NCBI GenBank assembly: GCA_947259275.1 | Contig: CAMYMH010000005.1 | Coordinates: 71,449 to 104,357, forward strand | DNA length: 32,909 nt | DNA from: an uncultured Acidimicrobiaceae bacterium | GTDB taxonomy: Bacteria; Actinomycetota; Acidimicrobiia; Spongiisociales; SHLN01 | Reading direction: 5' to 3' | Shown: positions 1 through 7,728 of the stretch, in pieces | How the letters are laid out: each line of letters opens with the position of its first letter | How positions within the stretch are numbered: the stretch's first letter is position 1 | Program-made: the position numbers and the translations under genes | The notes under the pieces: generated by a model | Told to the model about the DNA's origin: nothing | Seen by the model: only the letters and a program-made list of their open reading frames with translations | The model's database searches: none

Positions 1-316
1 TTCCGACCGTGTCGGCCGAACGGAACGTGTCCGCCAGGCCGCGCAGAATCTGACTCAGAATGACACCACTGTTCCCGCGAGCACCCATGAGCGACCCGTG
101 GGAAATGGCAGTGGACAGTTCCTCCATCGTCTCGGCGCCCGAAACCTCGTCGACCACCGAGGCCACCGTGAGCTCCATGTTGGTGCCGGTATCGCCATCG
201 GGCACTGGATAGACATTGAGGCGGTTGAGTGCGTCACGGTGCTCACGCAGCCGTTCGTGGAACCGCCGGATGACGTTCTTGAGGCCTTGGACCTTCAGAG
301 CCTGTTGTTCTGCCAC
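1..316 (-). CDS. DAK2-domain (FakA/YloV-like) kinase, N-terminal part
   Basis: Only the N-terminal ~105 residues are in the window; the gene runs off the left edge. The reading frame contains the DAK2 signature [14 protein letters not shown] followed by a [16 protein letters not shown] segment. The aspartates of PDGDTG bind Mg-ATP in dihydroxyacetone-kinase-type domains. In FakA-type proteins this domain phosphorylates fatty acids held by a DegV-like FakB partner; whether this protein does so cannot be told from the fragment. I chose the GTG at 316, which puts about 30 residues ahead of the signature as in the family; no strong ribosome-binding site is visible, so the start is uncertain. The gene lies head to head with rpmB, and an rpmB/DAK2-protein neighbourhood is common in bacteria. 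Confidence 0.85.
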   Translation of the reverse strand, partial: MAEQQALKVQGLKNVIRRFHERLREHRDALNRLNVYPVPDGDTGTNMELTVASVVDEVSGAETMEELSTAISHGSLMGARGNSGVILSQILRGLADTFRSADTVG

Positions 317-419
317 GAAGGGGAGTGTACGCAGGCGGACGAAACCAGCCGCCAACCAGCTGGCGACTGCCGCCGCAGGCGGAACCGCGTGCTACGCTTT
401 CGCCGCTTGGAGGTCTCGA

Positions 420-608
420 ATGTCAGCTATTTGTGAAGTGTGCGGGAAGCAGCCGTGGTTCGGCAAGCAAGTCAGCTTCTCTCACAAGCGGTCCAGCCGC
501 CGCTGGAATCCCAATATCCAGCGGGTCCGAGTGAAGGACGGCACCAACTCCAAGCGCCTCCGCGTCTGCACCTCCTGCATCAAAGCCGGCAAGATCGAAA
601 AGGTATAG
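420..608 (+). CDS. rpmB: 50S ribosomal protein L28
   Basis: A 62-residue protein of the usual L28 length, a component of the large ribosomal subunit. It begins [10 protein letters not shown] and keeps the L28 core with the [10 protein letters not shown] block. It carries two CxxC pairs (Cys5/Cys8 and Cys50/Cys53), so this is the zinc-ribbon (C+) form; some bacteria also hold a zinc-free paralogue used under zinc limitation. The ATG at 420 is preceded by TTGGAGGTC, a good ribosome-binding site, and by a TACGCT box at 391-396 that could be the -10 element. It is transcribed away from the DAK2-domain gene. Confidence 0.97.
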   Translation: MSAICEVCGKQPWFGKQVSFSHKRSSRRWNPNIQRVRVKDGTNSKRLRVCTSCIKAGKIEKV

Positions 609-610
609 CG

Positions 611-625
611 GCCGCCTCCGGCGGC
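611..625 (+). terminator. Possible rpmB terminator hairpin
   Basis: A perfect 6-bp GC hairpin (GCCGCC, TCC loop, GGCGGC) starts 3 nt after the rpmB stop. There is no T tract, so it may instead be an mRNA-stabilising hairpin. The following 90 bp, up to the convergent MFS gene, hold a short direct repeat (CGCCAGT twice) and no other recognisable feature. Confidence 0.4.
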
Positions 626-714
626 AGCCGTCGCCAGTCGCCAGTCGCCCGCCGGGGCCTGCTACTCATTGACAGGTTGGAGGTAGCTGCCGCGGGCGGG
701 GTTGAAGCCGAAAG

Positions 715-1971
715 CTACGCCGGCTCCAGTTCGTCGGCCTCAATGGGATCCGACGGCGCCTGCTCGCGGCGAGCGAGCACAAAGAATGGCACCGCCACCA
801 GGGAGATCGCCGAGCTCACGACATATGAAGCCCCATAGCTCCAGGCGTCGGCCACCCGCCCGAGGACGGGCTGGGCGGCCACTCCCCCGGTAGACGACAT
901 GAGCGCATCGAATGACAGAACGGTCGCCCGCTGGTCCGAGTCGATGAGCCCGTTCAAATACGCCTGACGCATCGGCATGCTGACCGAGAAGGCCAGGGAC
1001 CACAGAACGAGCAGGGCAATCGCAACCCAGAAGCTCGAAGTGAGACCGATGGCGAGCAGGGCAAGCGTCCCGACCGCCCCCGCCAGCAGGAGCACATCGG
1101 TGCGCCGGCGGAAGATGCGCCGAACCAGGGGCACGATCAGCCCGGCGACAATCTGGGCCGCAGCCACAATGGCGGCCGCCAGCCCGGCGATACCGAAGGC
1201 GTCGGGATCGCCGTACAGCTCGAGCAGATAGGGCTGAAGGGCGTAGAAGGCGTAGACGCCGACGCCGCCCGTGAACGGGGCGGCCAGCATGAGCCAGCGT
1301 ATGGGCGGCTTGCGCCACCCGTTGTCGATGGAGGCCGTGACGATCTGGCGCATCTCTTCGATTGGATTGGCACCGTGGCGCGGCGTGAAACCCAGGTCGC
1401 GCATGAGGAAGAAGGCCGCCGCCAAGGTGACGGCGAGCAGCACCGCCCGGATGATGTACGGGACACCCAGGTTCGTGATCTGGGCGATGAACCCGCCCGC
1501 CACCGAGCCGGTGAGCATGGCGACTCCCATCGTCGTCTGACCCTTGGCGAAGACGGTTTCGTAGTCGCCCTCGAAATCCGATGCGTTGAGGGCATCCACC
1601 AGCCACGCCTCGACTGCACCCGAGAAGAACGTGAAGCCGAGCCCGATGACGGCGGAGGAGATGACCCAGCCCCAGAACGGCGCCTCGACCGACCACATGG
1701 CCAGGTACAGCAGTGTCGAAACGAGAAGGGTGACGGCACCGAGCAGGTAGGACGCCCGTCGTCCAACCGTGTCGGCAATCACCCCGGTGGGCACCTCGAA
1801 GATCACCTGCCCGGCGGTAAAGGCAGCATTGGCGCCGAAGGCCTGGGCGTTGTTGAGCCCGGCATCGAGCAGGAACAGCGTGTTGACCCCCCAGATGAAC
1901 GAGGCCGACAAAGTTGAGAGCAGGGTCAGCAGCAGGTAGGTGCGCTGAACCTTCTGGGCTGCCTCGGTCAT
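715..1971 (-). CDS. MFS transporter
   Basis: A 418-residue integral membrane protein with about 12 hydrophobic segments, the usual size of a major facilitator superfamily carrier. The cytoplasmic loop between helices 2 and 3 has the motif-A-like sequence GVIADTVGRR (about residues 63-72), and a long hydrophilic stretch near the middle separates the two six-helix halves. The substrate cannot be deduced; the overall look is of a drug or metabolite exporter of the EmrB/tetracycline-like class, but that is only resemblance. It starts with ATG close to the divergent cold-shock-like gene, so a promoter for both must lie in 1972-2098. It converges on rpmB. Confidence 0.9.
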   Translation of the reverse strand: MTEAAQKVQRTYLLLTLLSTLSASFIWGVNTLFLLDAGLNNAQAFGANAAFTAGQVIFEVPTGVIADTVGRRASYLLGAVTLLVSTLLYLAMWSVEAPFWGWVISSAVIGLGFTFFSGAVEAWLVDALNASDFEGDYETVFAKGQTTMGVAMLTGSVAGGFIAQITNLGVPYIIRAVLLAVTLAAAFFLMRDLGFTPRHGANPIEEMRQIVTASIDNGWRKPPIRWLMLAAPFTGGVGVYAFYALQPYLLELYGDPDAFGIAGLAAAIVAAAQIVAGLIVPLVRRIFRRRTDVLLLAGAVGTLALLAIGLTSSFWVAIALLVLWSLAFSVSMPMRQAYLNGLIDSDQRATVLSFDALMSSTGGVAAQPVLGRVADAWSYGASYVVSSAISLVAVPFFVLARREQAPSDPIEADELEPA

Positions 1972-1990
1972 CGGGGGACACTACTCATCC

Positions 1991-2089
1991 GCCGGCGGCG
2001 CCGGCGTCGATCACCTAGCTATCCTGCGGCAGCACTCGCATTTCTCCGCCATTGACGCAAAGGTGCTCGGAGCGCGGCGGAGAAATCGA
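1991..2089 (+). repeat. Hairpin leader element, copy 1
   Basis: This block recurs with few changes at 17929-18025. Its core is a perfect 11-bp inverted repeat, ATTTCTCCGCC at 2040-2050 and GGCGGAGAAAT at 2076-2086, with a 25-nt loop. The shared 5' part contains GCGGCAGCACTCGC and a GTCGATCA-CTAGC stretch. Here it directly precedes the cold-shock-like gene and ends 9 nt before its start codon, so in the mRNA the right arm sits next to the GAAAGGAAAC ribosome-binding region. A TATCCT box at about 2019-2024 could be the -10 element that puts the hairpin in the leader. Confidence 0.7.
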
Positions 2090-2098
2090 AAGGAAACA

Positions 2099-2311
2099 AT
2101 GCAGGGCGTAGTTCAGGTTTTCGATTCCGCCACCGGTGTCGGCATCATCGTCAGGGAGGACAACCGGGAGAAGGTCTACCTTCGCCCGGGGTCACTGGCA
2201 GGCAGCATCTTTCGGATGCTGCGTCAAGGGCAGCGAGTCAATTTCGATCTCGAAACCGAAGACGGCGTCGACTACGCAAAGCGTCTCCGGTTTGGGAGCG
2301 ACGGGTACTAA
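2099..2311 (+). CDS. Cold-shock-domain-like small protein
   Basis: A 70-residue protein with the layout of a single cold-shock domain: a first strand MQGVVQVFDSATGVGIIV, a middle VYLRPGSL, and an end strand QRVNFDLETEDGVDYAKRL. Classical CSPs bind single-stranded RNA through aromatic residues of RNP1 (KGYGFI) and RNP2 (VFVHF). Here the matching positions read TGVGII and VYLRP, so most stacking aromatics and the histidine are gone. The fold call is fairly safe, the RNA-binding role less so. ATG at 2099 follows AAAGGAAAC; an upstream in-frame ATG at 2063 would fall inside the leader hairpin and is rejected. Confidence 0.75.
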   Translation: MQGVVQVFDSATGVGIIVREDNREKVYLRPGSLAGSIFRMLRQGQRVNFDLETEDGVDYAKRLRFGSDGY

Positions 2312-2442
2312 CTCCCCTACCCCTGCCATCCGAGCCGCGGTACGTTCCCTTGGGCATGGCCGGGAGGACTGATGTCGAGGCCACGGCACCGGTCGAATCC
2401 TCGGCCTAGAGTCCGGAACAGCATCGAATCCGAGGAGGAACA

Positions 2443-2676
2443 TTGGTCGAAGCGTTCGTGCTAATCCAGACAGAGGTGGGCAAGGCCGCGACTGTGGCCG
2501 CGGCGCTCGGCGACCTCGACGGCGTGGTCCGTTCGAGTGCCGTCACCGGTCCCTATGACGTGATCGTCGACGCGCAGGCGGAAGACATCGACGCGCTCGG
2601 CAAACTCGTCGCCAGCAGGGTGCCCTCAGTGTCTGGCATCGTCCGCACGGTCACCTGCCCCGTGGTGTCGCTCTAG
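2443..2676 (+). CDS. Stand-alone Lrp/AsnC ligand-binding (RAM) domain protein
   Basis: A 77-residue protein matching only the C-terminal effector domain of Lrp/AsnC regulators: EAFVLIQTEVGKA, then GPYDVIVDAQAEDID, then VSGIVRTVTCPVV. There is no helix-turn-helix. Such stand-alone RAM proteins form dimers or higher rings that bind amino acids and can pair with full-length regulators. The start is TTG at 2443, chosen because GAGGAGGAA lies at ideal distance upstream and the domain begins immediately. The stop overlaps the stop of the convergent ddl gene by a few bases. Confidence 0.85.
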   Translation: MVEAFVLIQTEVGKAATVAAALGDLDGVVRSSAVTGPYDVIVDAQAEDIDALGKLVASRVPSVSGIVRTVTCPVVSL

Positions 2677-3671
2677 CCGAGCGCCGCCCGGACCAGGAGG
2701 TCGAACAACTCAACGTTTGGCACCCCGGTCGCCTCCCAGAGCATCGGGAACATCGAGCGCGATGTGCAGCCCGGCATGGTGTTCAACTCGTTGATCAAGA
2801 ACCCGCGGCCACTCTCCTCGTAGAAGAAGTCCACTCGGGCGAGCCCGCGTACGCCGAGCACTTGAAACGCGCGGCCGGCCAGGCCCCGTACCTGATCGGA
2901 TTCCTCAGGCGTCAGGGGTGCCGGCACCAGTAGCTCGGTGGCGTCGTCCAGATACTTAGCGTCATAGTCGTACCAGTCCGCCGAAACTACCTCGCCGGGA
3001 ACCGAGGTGTTTGGACCGTCGAGCAAAGCCACCTCTATCTCGCGGGCCTGCACTGCCTCTTCGACAATGGCCTTCTCTCCGAACTTGAAGGCCAAGGCCA
3101 TAGCGTCTGGGAGCTCGAATTCTTCACTCACCCGGCTGATCCCCACCGATGACCCCAGGGCGGCCGGCTTGACGAAGAGCGGCAGCCCGAGGCGTTCGAT
3201 GAGTTGCCGATCGACTTCGGGTCCGTAGTCGTCGAGCGAAACCGCCACAGAGTCGGCAACCGGCAAGCCTGCCTGCACGAGCAGGCGATTGGCCACGTCC
3301 TTGTCCATCGAAGCGGCCGACGCCAGCACGCCCGCCCCTACGTAGGGCGCACCGATGACCTCGAACAACCCTTGAACCGTGCCATCTTCGCCAAATGGGC
3401 CGTGGAGAACGGGAAACACCACATCGAACTCCAGCGTGGCATCCCCGTGGACGAGAGCGCCCTCCGGCACCGACAAAGACACGGCATCACCCCGTGCGAT
3501 CAATGGGCGAGAAGAACCGTCGACCAGGTGCCAACCACCCCGCGGGTCGATGCCGACGAGCGTCACGTGGTGTCCGGCCGCAGCAAGCGAGTCCGCAACG
3601 GTTGCCGCCGACTCACAGGAAACCTCATGTTCGGCGGACTTCCCTCCGAAAAGGACTAGTACCGCAGGCAT
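2673..3671 (-). CDS. ddl: D-alanine--D-alanine ligase
   Basis: A 332-residue ATP-grasp enzyme that joins two D-alanines for the peptidoglycan stem peptide in the cytoplasm. The N-terminus has the family hallmark EHEVS (residues 14-18), whose Glu helps bind the first D-Ala. The central part has the ATP-grasp KPAALGSSVGISRV loop, and the C-terminal end has RVDFF and INELNTMPGCTSRSMFP, the metal- and substrate-binding signature. Length is normal for a bacterial Ddl. It starts 26 bp from the divergent histidine-kinase gene. Confidence 0.96.
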   Translation of the reverse strand: MPAVLVLFGGKSAEHEVSCESAATVADSLAAAGHHVTLVGIDPRGGWHLVDGSSRPLIARGDAVSLSVPEGALVHGDATLEFDVVFPVLHGPFGEDGTVQGLFEVIGAPYVGAGVLASAASMDKDVANRLLVQAGLPVADSVAVSLDDYGPEVDRQLIERLGLPLFVKPAALGSSVGISRVSEEFELPDAMALAFKFGEKAIVEEAVQAREIEVALLDGPNTSVPGEVVSADWYDYDAKYLDDATELLVPAPLTPEESDQVRGLAGRAFQVLGVRGLARVDFFYEESGRGFLINELNTMPGCTSRSMFPMLWEATGVPNVELFDLLVRAALG

Positions 3672-3697
3672 GCCACGACATTACCGGTTGGGACTGG

Positions 3698-6508
3698 ATG
3701 GATAACAGCATCTACAGCGAGATGTCGAATTTGCGCCCGAAGCGCCGCGCCAGAAAAGAGGCGCTCAAGCGACGACGCCAAGAGCAGTCGCCTGCCGGCG
3801 CCGGGGAGGTGCCGGCCATGGAGATGCCGCGCCAGGAGGCTTCCTCCTTCGAGCCCGGGCTGCCTCGGCGGATGGTCATAGCCGATCCTCCCGAGTCGGC
3901 CGGGCCACTGCCGACCGAAAGCCACCTGGTGGCCAGTCTCGAACACCTGAGGAGCCGTTCGACACTGCGTGCGAAGACGACGCCGGCGCCGGCGCCTGAC
4001 CTACCGGATCCACCGCCACCAACGACCCGGCAGCCGATCTCCGATTCAGCCCCGGTCCCCCCTCCAGCCGCCGCCGACGGCGGGCAGGCGCCGAAACCGA
4101 CCCGCCGCGACCGCAAACTCGCTCGCCAGGACGCCAAGCAAGCCAAAGCCGACGACGGCCCAGCCGAAGCCGGCGAAGATGCGGCTCGAGGACGCCGGGG
4201 CCGCCGCCGACCGCGCTCCGGGGACATGGCAGAGGCTCAAATCTCATCACCGTCCCCCCCAGCGCCCGTACCGGAAGCACTGATCGCCGAGTCGGCCGGA
4301 CGCGAAGCCGAAAAGGGCTCCCGAAGAGACCGGGTGAATGAGGCCAAACAGGCAGTTGCCGATCAGCGGACGATGGGCAAGGAACGCCTCGTCGAGGTCA
4401 GACAACGCGCCAAGTCGAGTGAATACCTCGCCAGCAAGATCACCACAGGAGACTCAACCCGCCGGGAGCTTCGCCGCCACATGAGAGCCGCCAAAGCAGA
4501 GGCGGCCGCCGAGGTCGCCGCGGTCAAAGCGGAGGAGGCTGCCAAGCTGCGAGACGCCAGAGAGCGTGTGGTGGCCGAGCGCCGGCGGGGACGCCGGTTT
4601 GCCCGCACCGGAACCACCCATCTCGCCGATTCCCGAGTCCATTCGATTCGGCTCGGTCTCGCCGGCAGCTGGATCGGTTTGGCCGCCTTCGCCTGGGTGG
4701 CTTGGGACGCCGGCAACCTTCAAACCGACGACTACTGGATCCCGCTCGCCGCAGGGTCCGCCGCCCTGCTCGTCCTGAGCCTCGTACCCTGGAAACGGTT
4801 CCGGGGGCGGCCGATCACATCGATACTCGTCTTCCTCTGGCTGGCCGTGCTGATGGGTGACATGATCGCCACTTCACCATTTCACGGGTCGATACTGGGC
4901 ATCTTCATCGCCAGCATCTGGATCGTGCTGTACGCCGGTGTGCTGCTGCCGCTGACTGGCTACGGCTTCACGTCGGCGTTGGTAATTGTCGCGTTCGGTA
5001 CCGCCGTCGCCATCAACCCTGAGACCCTAGGCACCGTCGATCTCGCCTGGCACGTCGCAGGCCTCGCCACCACCACCATCATCGTTGGCATCACCGTGCA
5101 CGCACTTCGGACCCAGGCAATCCACACTGCCGAGCGGCTCGCCTCGCTCGACGCACAAGGCGAAGCCCTCCGCCGCCGCGAGAGCCAACTTCTGCAGCTC
5201 TACGAGGTCTCCCGGACCATCGGCGCCGGCGAAGACATGCGACAGGTACTGCCCGAGCTGGTAGCCCGGACTGCCGGATACATCGAAGCCAAAGTCGGCC
5301 TCGTCATCTTGCACAAACCAGACCAAAACGAGCTGATCGCGCTCTCCCCCCTGTGGGTGGCAGGTCAGGCACTCGAGGCGGAGGGCTACCGGTTCGAGGT
5401 GGACGGAGACTCCACTGCCGCAATGGTCTTCGCCTCCGGCGCAGCCTATCTTCGCAACCAGGTGACCGAAATCGACATCTCCCGCGACCAGCTCCTCGCC
5501 GATCTCGGCGTTGAGCGAGTTGCCGCGGTACCTCTGCAGGTTGAAGGCGCAACCATCGGTGTTCTCCTGGTCGCCGACAAGGCCACCGATTTCACCGAGG
5601 CAGACATCGCCGCCCTCGAGCTGCTATCGACGCCGGCCGGCTTGGTCCTCAATCACCTCGCCCGCTATGAAGTAGCCCAGGAAACCGGACGCCGGATGAG
5701 CGAGCTGGCGCAACTGAAATCCGACTTCGTGTCCGTAGTCAGCCATGAGCTTCGGACGCCGCTGACGTCGGTCATCGGCGCCCTGTCGACACTGTCGCGA
5801 CCCGAGCTCGCACCGGAAAACCCGGTAGCACTCAGCCTGCTCTCATCTGCCTCGGGTCAGGCCAAGCGCTTGAAGAACCTCATCGAAGACCTGCTGACGG
5901 TCTCCAAGATCGATAACCAGGCTCTACCGATTCGCCTCGAGATCCAGGACCTCGGCGCCATCGTGGAGAACCTGATCGCCCGAGTTCCTGACTGGGCGGA
6001 GGTTGTCGAGGTGTCACTCTCTCCTCTCCTGCCAAAGGTGGCCATCGACCCGGACCACTTCGAGCGGGTCATAACCAACCTGCTCGACAACGCTCGCAAA
6101 TATGCGAGCGATTCAATGGTCGAGTTGACGGGGCGGGCGGTCGACGACGAGGTGTGGATATCGGTGATCGACAACGGGGAGGGAATCCCCTACGAATACG
6201 AACAGACCATCTTCGAGCGGTTCACTCAGATCGAGCGTCCGGACACTCGCTTCATAGGTGGGACCGGCCTCGGGCTCAACATCGTGAAGGACCTCACCGA
6301 AGCCATGCGAGGGCGCGTGTGGCTGGAGGCCACACCCGGAGGTGGAGCGACCTTCACTCTGGCCTTCCCGCGTGCCGAACATGACGCTGAGCCGACCCTG
6401 GAGGTCGGGGCCGGGATGCTACTCGTCGACCCCGGCCGCGATCGCGTGGAAGCCCCCATCAACATGGACGACCTCCCCGCTGGTGGCGAGAGCCCAATCG
6501 CTGAATAG
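3698..6508 (+). CDS. Membrane sensor histidine kinase with GAF domain and long basic N-terminus
   Basis: A 936-residue protein if started at ATG 3698; ATG 3722 is an alternative. Residues 1-310 are Pro/Ala-rich, then strongly basic and helical with many Arg/Lys/Glu, probably disordered followed by coiled coil, and cytoplasmic. About six membrane segments follow (roughly 315-470). A GAF-like domain spans about 497-657. The HisKA phospho-acceptor is His683 in FVSVVSHELRTPLTS. The ATPase domain shows the N box NLLDNARKY, DNGEGIP and the G box GGTGLGLNIVKDL. It should autophosphorylate and pass phosphate to a response regulator, but none is encoded in this window, so it is an orphan kinase here. 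Its last 90 bp overlap the 3' end of fabI on the other strand. Confidence 0.93.
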   Translation: MDNSIYSEMSNLRPKRRARKEALKRRRQEQSPAGAGEVPAMEMPRQEASSFEPGLPRRMVIADPPESAGPLPTESHLVASLEHLRSRSTLRAKTTPAPAPDLPDPPPPTTRQPISDSAPVPPPAAADGGQAPKPTRRDRKLARQDAKQAKADDGPAEAGEDAARGRRGRRRPRSGDMAEAQISSPSPPAPVPEALIAESAGREAEKGSRRDRVNEAKQAVADQRTMGKERLVEVRQRAKSSEYLASKITTGDSTRRELRRHMRAAKAEAAAEVAAVKAEEAAKLRDARERVVAERRRGRRFARTGTTHLADSRVHSIRLGLAGSWIGLAAFAWVAWDAGNLQTDDYWIPLAAGSAALLVLSLVPWKRFRGRPITSILVFLWLAVLMGDMIATSPFHGSILGIFIASIWIVLYAGVLLPLTGYGFTSALVIVAFGTAVAINPETLGTVDLAWHVAGLATTTIIVGITVHALRTQAIHTAERLASLDAQGEALRRRESQLLQLYEVSRTIGAGEDMRQVLPELVARTAGYIEAKVGLVILHKPDQNELIALSPLWVAGQALEAEGYRFEVDGDSTAAMVFASGAAYLRNQVTEIDISRDQLLADLGVERVAAVPLQVEGATIGVLLVADKATDFTEADIAALELLSTPAGLVLNHLARYEVAQETGRRMSELAQLKSDFVSVVSHELRTPLTSVIGALSTLSRPELAPENPVALSLLSSASGQAKRLKNLIEDLLTVSKIDNQALPIRLEIQDLGAIVENLIARVPDWAEVVEVSLSPLLPKVAIDPDHFERVITNLLDNARKYASDSMVELTGRAVDDEVWISVIDNGEGIPYEYEQTIFERFTQIERPDTRFIGGTGLGLNIVKDLTEAMRGRVWLEATPGGGATFTLAFPRAEHDAEPTLEVGAGMLLVDPGRDRVEAPINMDDLPAGGESPIAE

Positions 6509-7201
6509 CACCGCGACCATCTTGGCAACCGGCTCCGGATCTTCGGTGTCCCACACGAGCGGTGAGCGGCGCTCCCATTCATCCGCCAGTCCCTGAAATC
6601 CGGGAATCGCCTTGGCTGCCACGGTGGCAAGCGGGCCTGCCGACACGGCGTTGACTCGGATCGAGTCACCGCCGAGATCGCGGGCCAGGTACCGGACGAT
6701 CGACACCAGGGCCGACTTGGCTACCCCCATCCAGTCGTAGATCGGCCAAGCCTGTGAGTTGTCGAAATCGAGGGTCACCACGCTGCCGCCGCCGGCCGCC
6801 TGCATGAGCGGGCGGAGACCGACGGCGAGCGTCTTGAGTGAGAACGCCGACGTCATGAAGGCGATCTGAGCGCTCTCCGGAGGGGTGTTGAGGAAGTTCC
6901 CGCCGAGCGCATCCTCGGGAGCGTATGCGATGGCGTGCAAGGCACCATCGATGGCACCCCACCTGCTTTCGAGATCCGCCACCAGCGCCTCCATGTGGGC
7001 GGGGTTGTTGATATCGAGCTCGATGACGTCGGGCCGAACCGGAAGCCGATCGGCCACCCGCTCGGTCAGCTTCATTCCGCGACCGAACCCGGTCAGGACG
7101 ATCTCGGCGCCTTCTTCGATGGCGACCCGCGCCGTGTGCCAGGCAATCGACGAGTCGGTGAGAACCCCGGAAATCAACAGTCGTTTGCCTTCGAGCAGCA
7201 C
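6419..7201 (-). CDS. fabI: Enoyl-ACP reductase (FabI/InhA type)
   Basis: A 260-residue short-chain-dehydrogenase-family protein that reduces trans-2-enoyl-ACP with NADH in the last step of each fatty-acid elongation cycle. The nucleotide-binding start is ISGVLTDSSIAW, the FabI-type variant of the glycine-rich loop. The catalytic pair is Tyr155 and Lys162 in YDWMGVAK, the Tyr-x6-Lys spacing special to FabI/InhA as opposed to Tyr-x3-Lys in ordinary SDRs. RVNAVSAGPLATVAAKAI is the conserved substrate-loop region. The start is GTG at 7201 behind GGGAGGACC. Its C-terminal 30 codons overlap the histidine-kinase gene antisense. Confidence 0.94.
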   Translation of the reverse strand: MLLEGKRLLISGVLTDSSIAWHTARVAIEEGAEIVLTGFGRGMKLTERVADRLPVRPDVIELDINNPAHMEALVADLESRWGAIDGALHAIAYAPEDALGGNFLNTPPESAQIAFMTSAFSLKTLAVGLRPLMQAAGGGSVVTLDFDNSQAWPIYDWMGVAKSALVSIVRYLARDLGGDSIRVNAVSAGPLATVAAKAIPGFQGLADEWERRSPLVWDTEDPEPVAKMVAVLFSDWALATSGEVVHVDGGFHAIAAGVDE

Positions 7202-7250
7202 GCGGGTCCTCCCTCACTGCAGATCCGGGGCCATGCTACAGACGGGAGGC

Positions 7251-7613
7251 TCAGAAGCTCTCGCCGTAGGTCATGAGACCGCGGATTCCAAGGCCCATGA
7301 CGAACAGCAGGAAGAGGCCCCACCGCAAGGCGGGCTGCTTCTGGAGCTGCCAGCGGTAGACGTAGCCGAAGGTGAGCGTGAAGAGGATGACGAACCCGTA
7401 GAACATGTGCTGGCTGCCCGGGCGGCGGTCTTGCTGGTAGAGGTAAACACCGGCGAGAATCTGGACCACCATGGCGGTGATGGCGGTACCGCCCAACCAC
7501 CAGTACCAGGGCGGCAAGTCCTTCCGACGACCGGCATACAACAGAGCGGTCACCCCGGCCAGCCCGCTGGCAACAATCGCCACCCAGCCGAATGTCGTGT
7601 GAAAGCCTGCCAT
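7251..7613 (-). CDS. Small four-helix membrane protein, unknown function
   Basis: A 120-residue protein with four predicted membrane helices (about 8-28, 37-60, 68-88, 96-113) and short polar turns such as RRKDLPP and QQDRRPGSQH. I do not recognise a family. The Trp/Tyr-rich PPWYWWLGG entry to helix 2 and the single His pairs recall small heme or quinone-associated membrane proteins, but no ligand pattern is convincing. It lies 49 bp upstream of fabI on the same strand and could be co-transcribed with it. Confidence 0.7.
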   Translation of the reverse strand: MAGFHTTFGWVAIVASGLAGVTALLYAGRRKDLPPWYWWLGGTAITAMVVQILAGVYLYQQDRRPGSQHMFYGFVILFTLTFGYVYRWQLQKQPALRWGLFLLFVMGLGIRGLMTYGESF

Positions 7614-7715
7614 GTCGGCGGAGGCTAACCGCTACCCCCTCAACCAAAAAGGAGTTGGGGAGCAAATCCCGAGCAGCGCCGAAATGGCGTCGCCGCCGAC
7701 GGCCGGCAAGCGGTT

Positions 7716-7721
7716 TAACCT
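7716..7721 (+). promoter_or_regulatory. Putative -10 box for a leaderless amidohydrolase mRNA
   Basis: TAACCT fits TANNNT and ends 7 nt before the ATG at 7729, placing +1 at or next to the start codon. No ribosome-binding site precedes that ATG, in keeping with leaderless translation. A -35 match is not clear. Confidence 0.4.
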
Positions 7722-7728
7722 CTCCCTC

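Noticed and set aside
3395-3697. N-terminal 101-codon extension of the histidine kinase frame
   Set aside because: It is antisense to the conserved ddl coding region and has no ribosome-binding site; kinase start placed at 3698.
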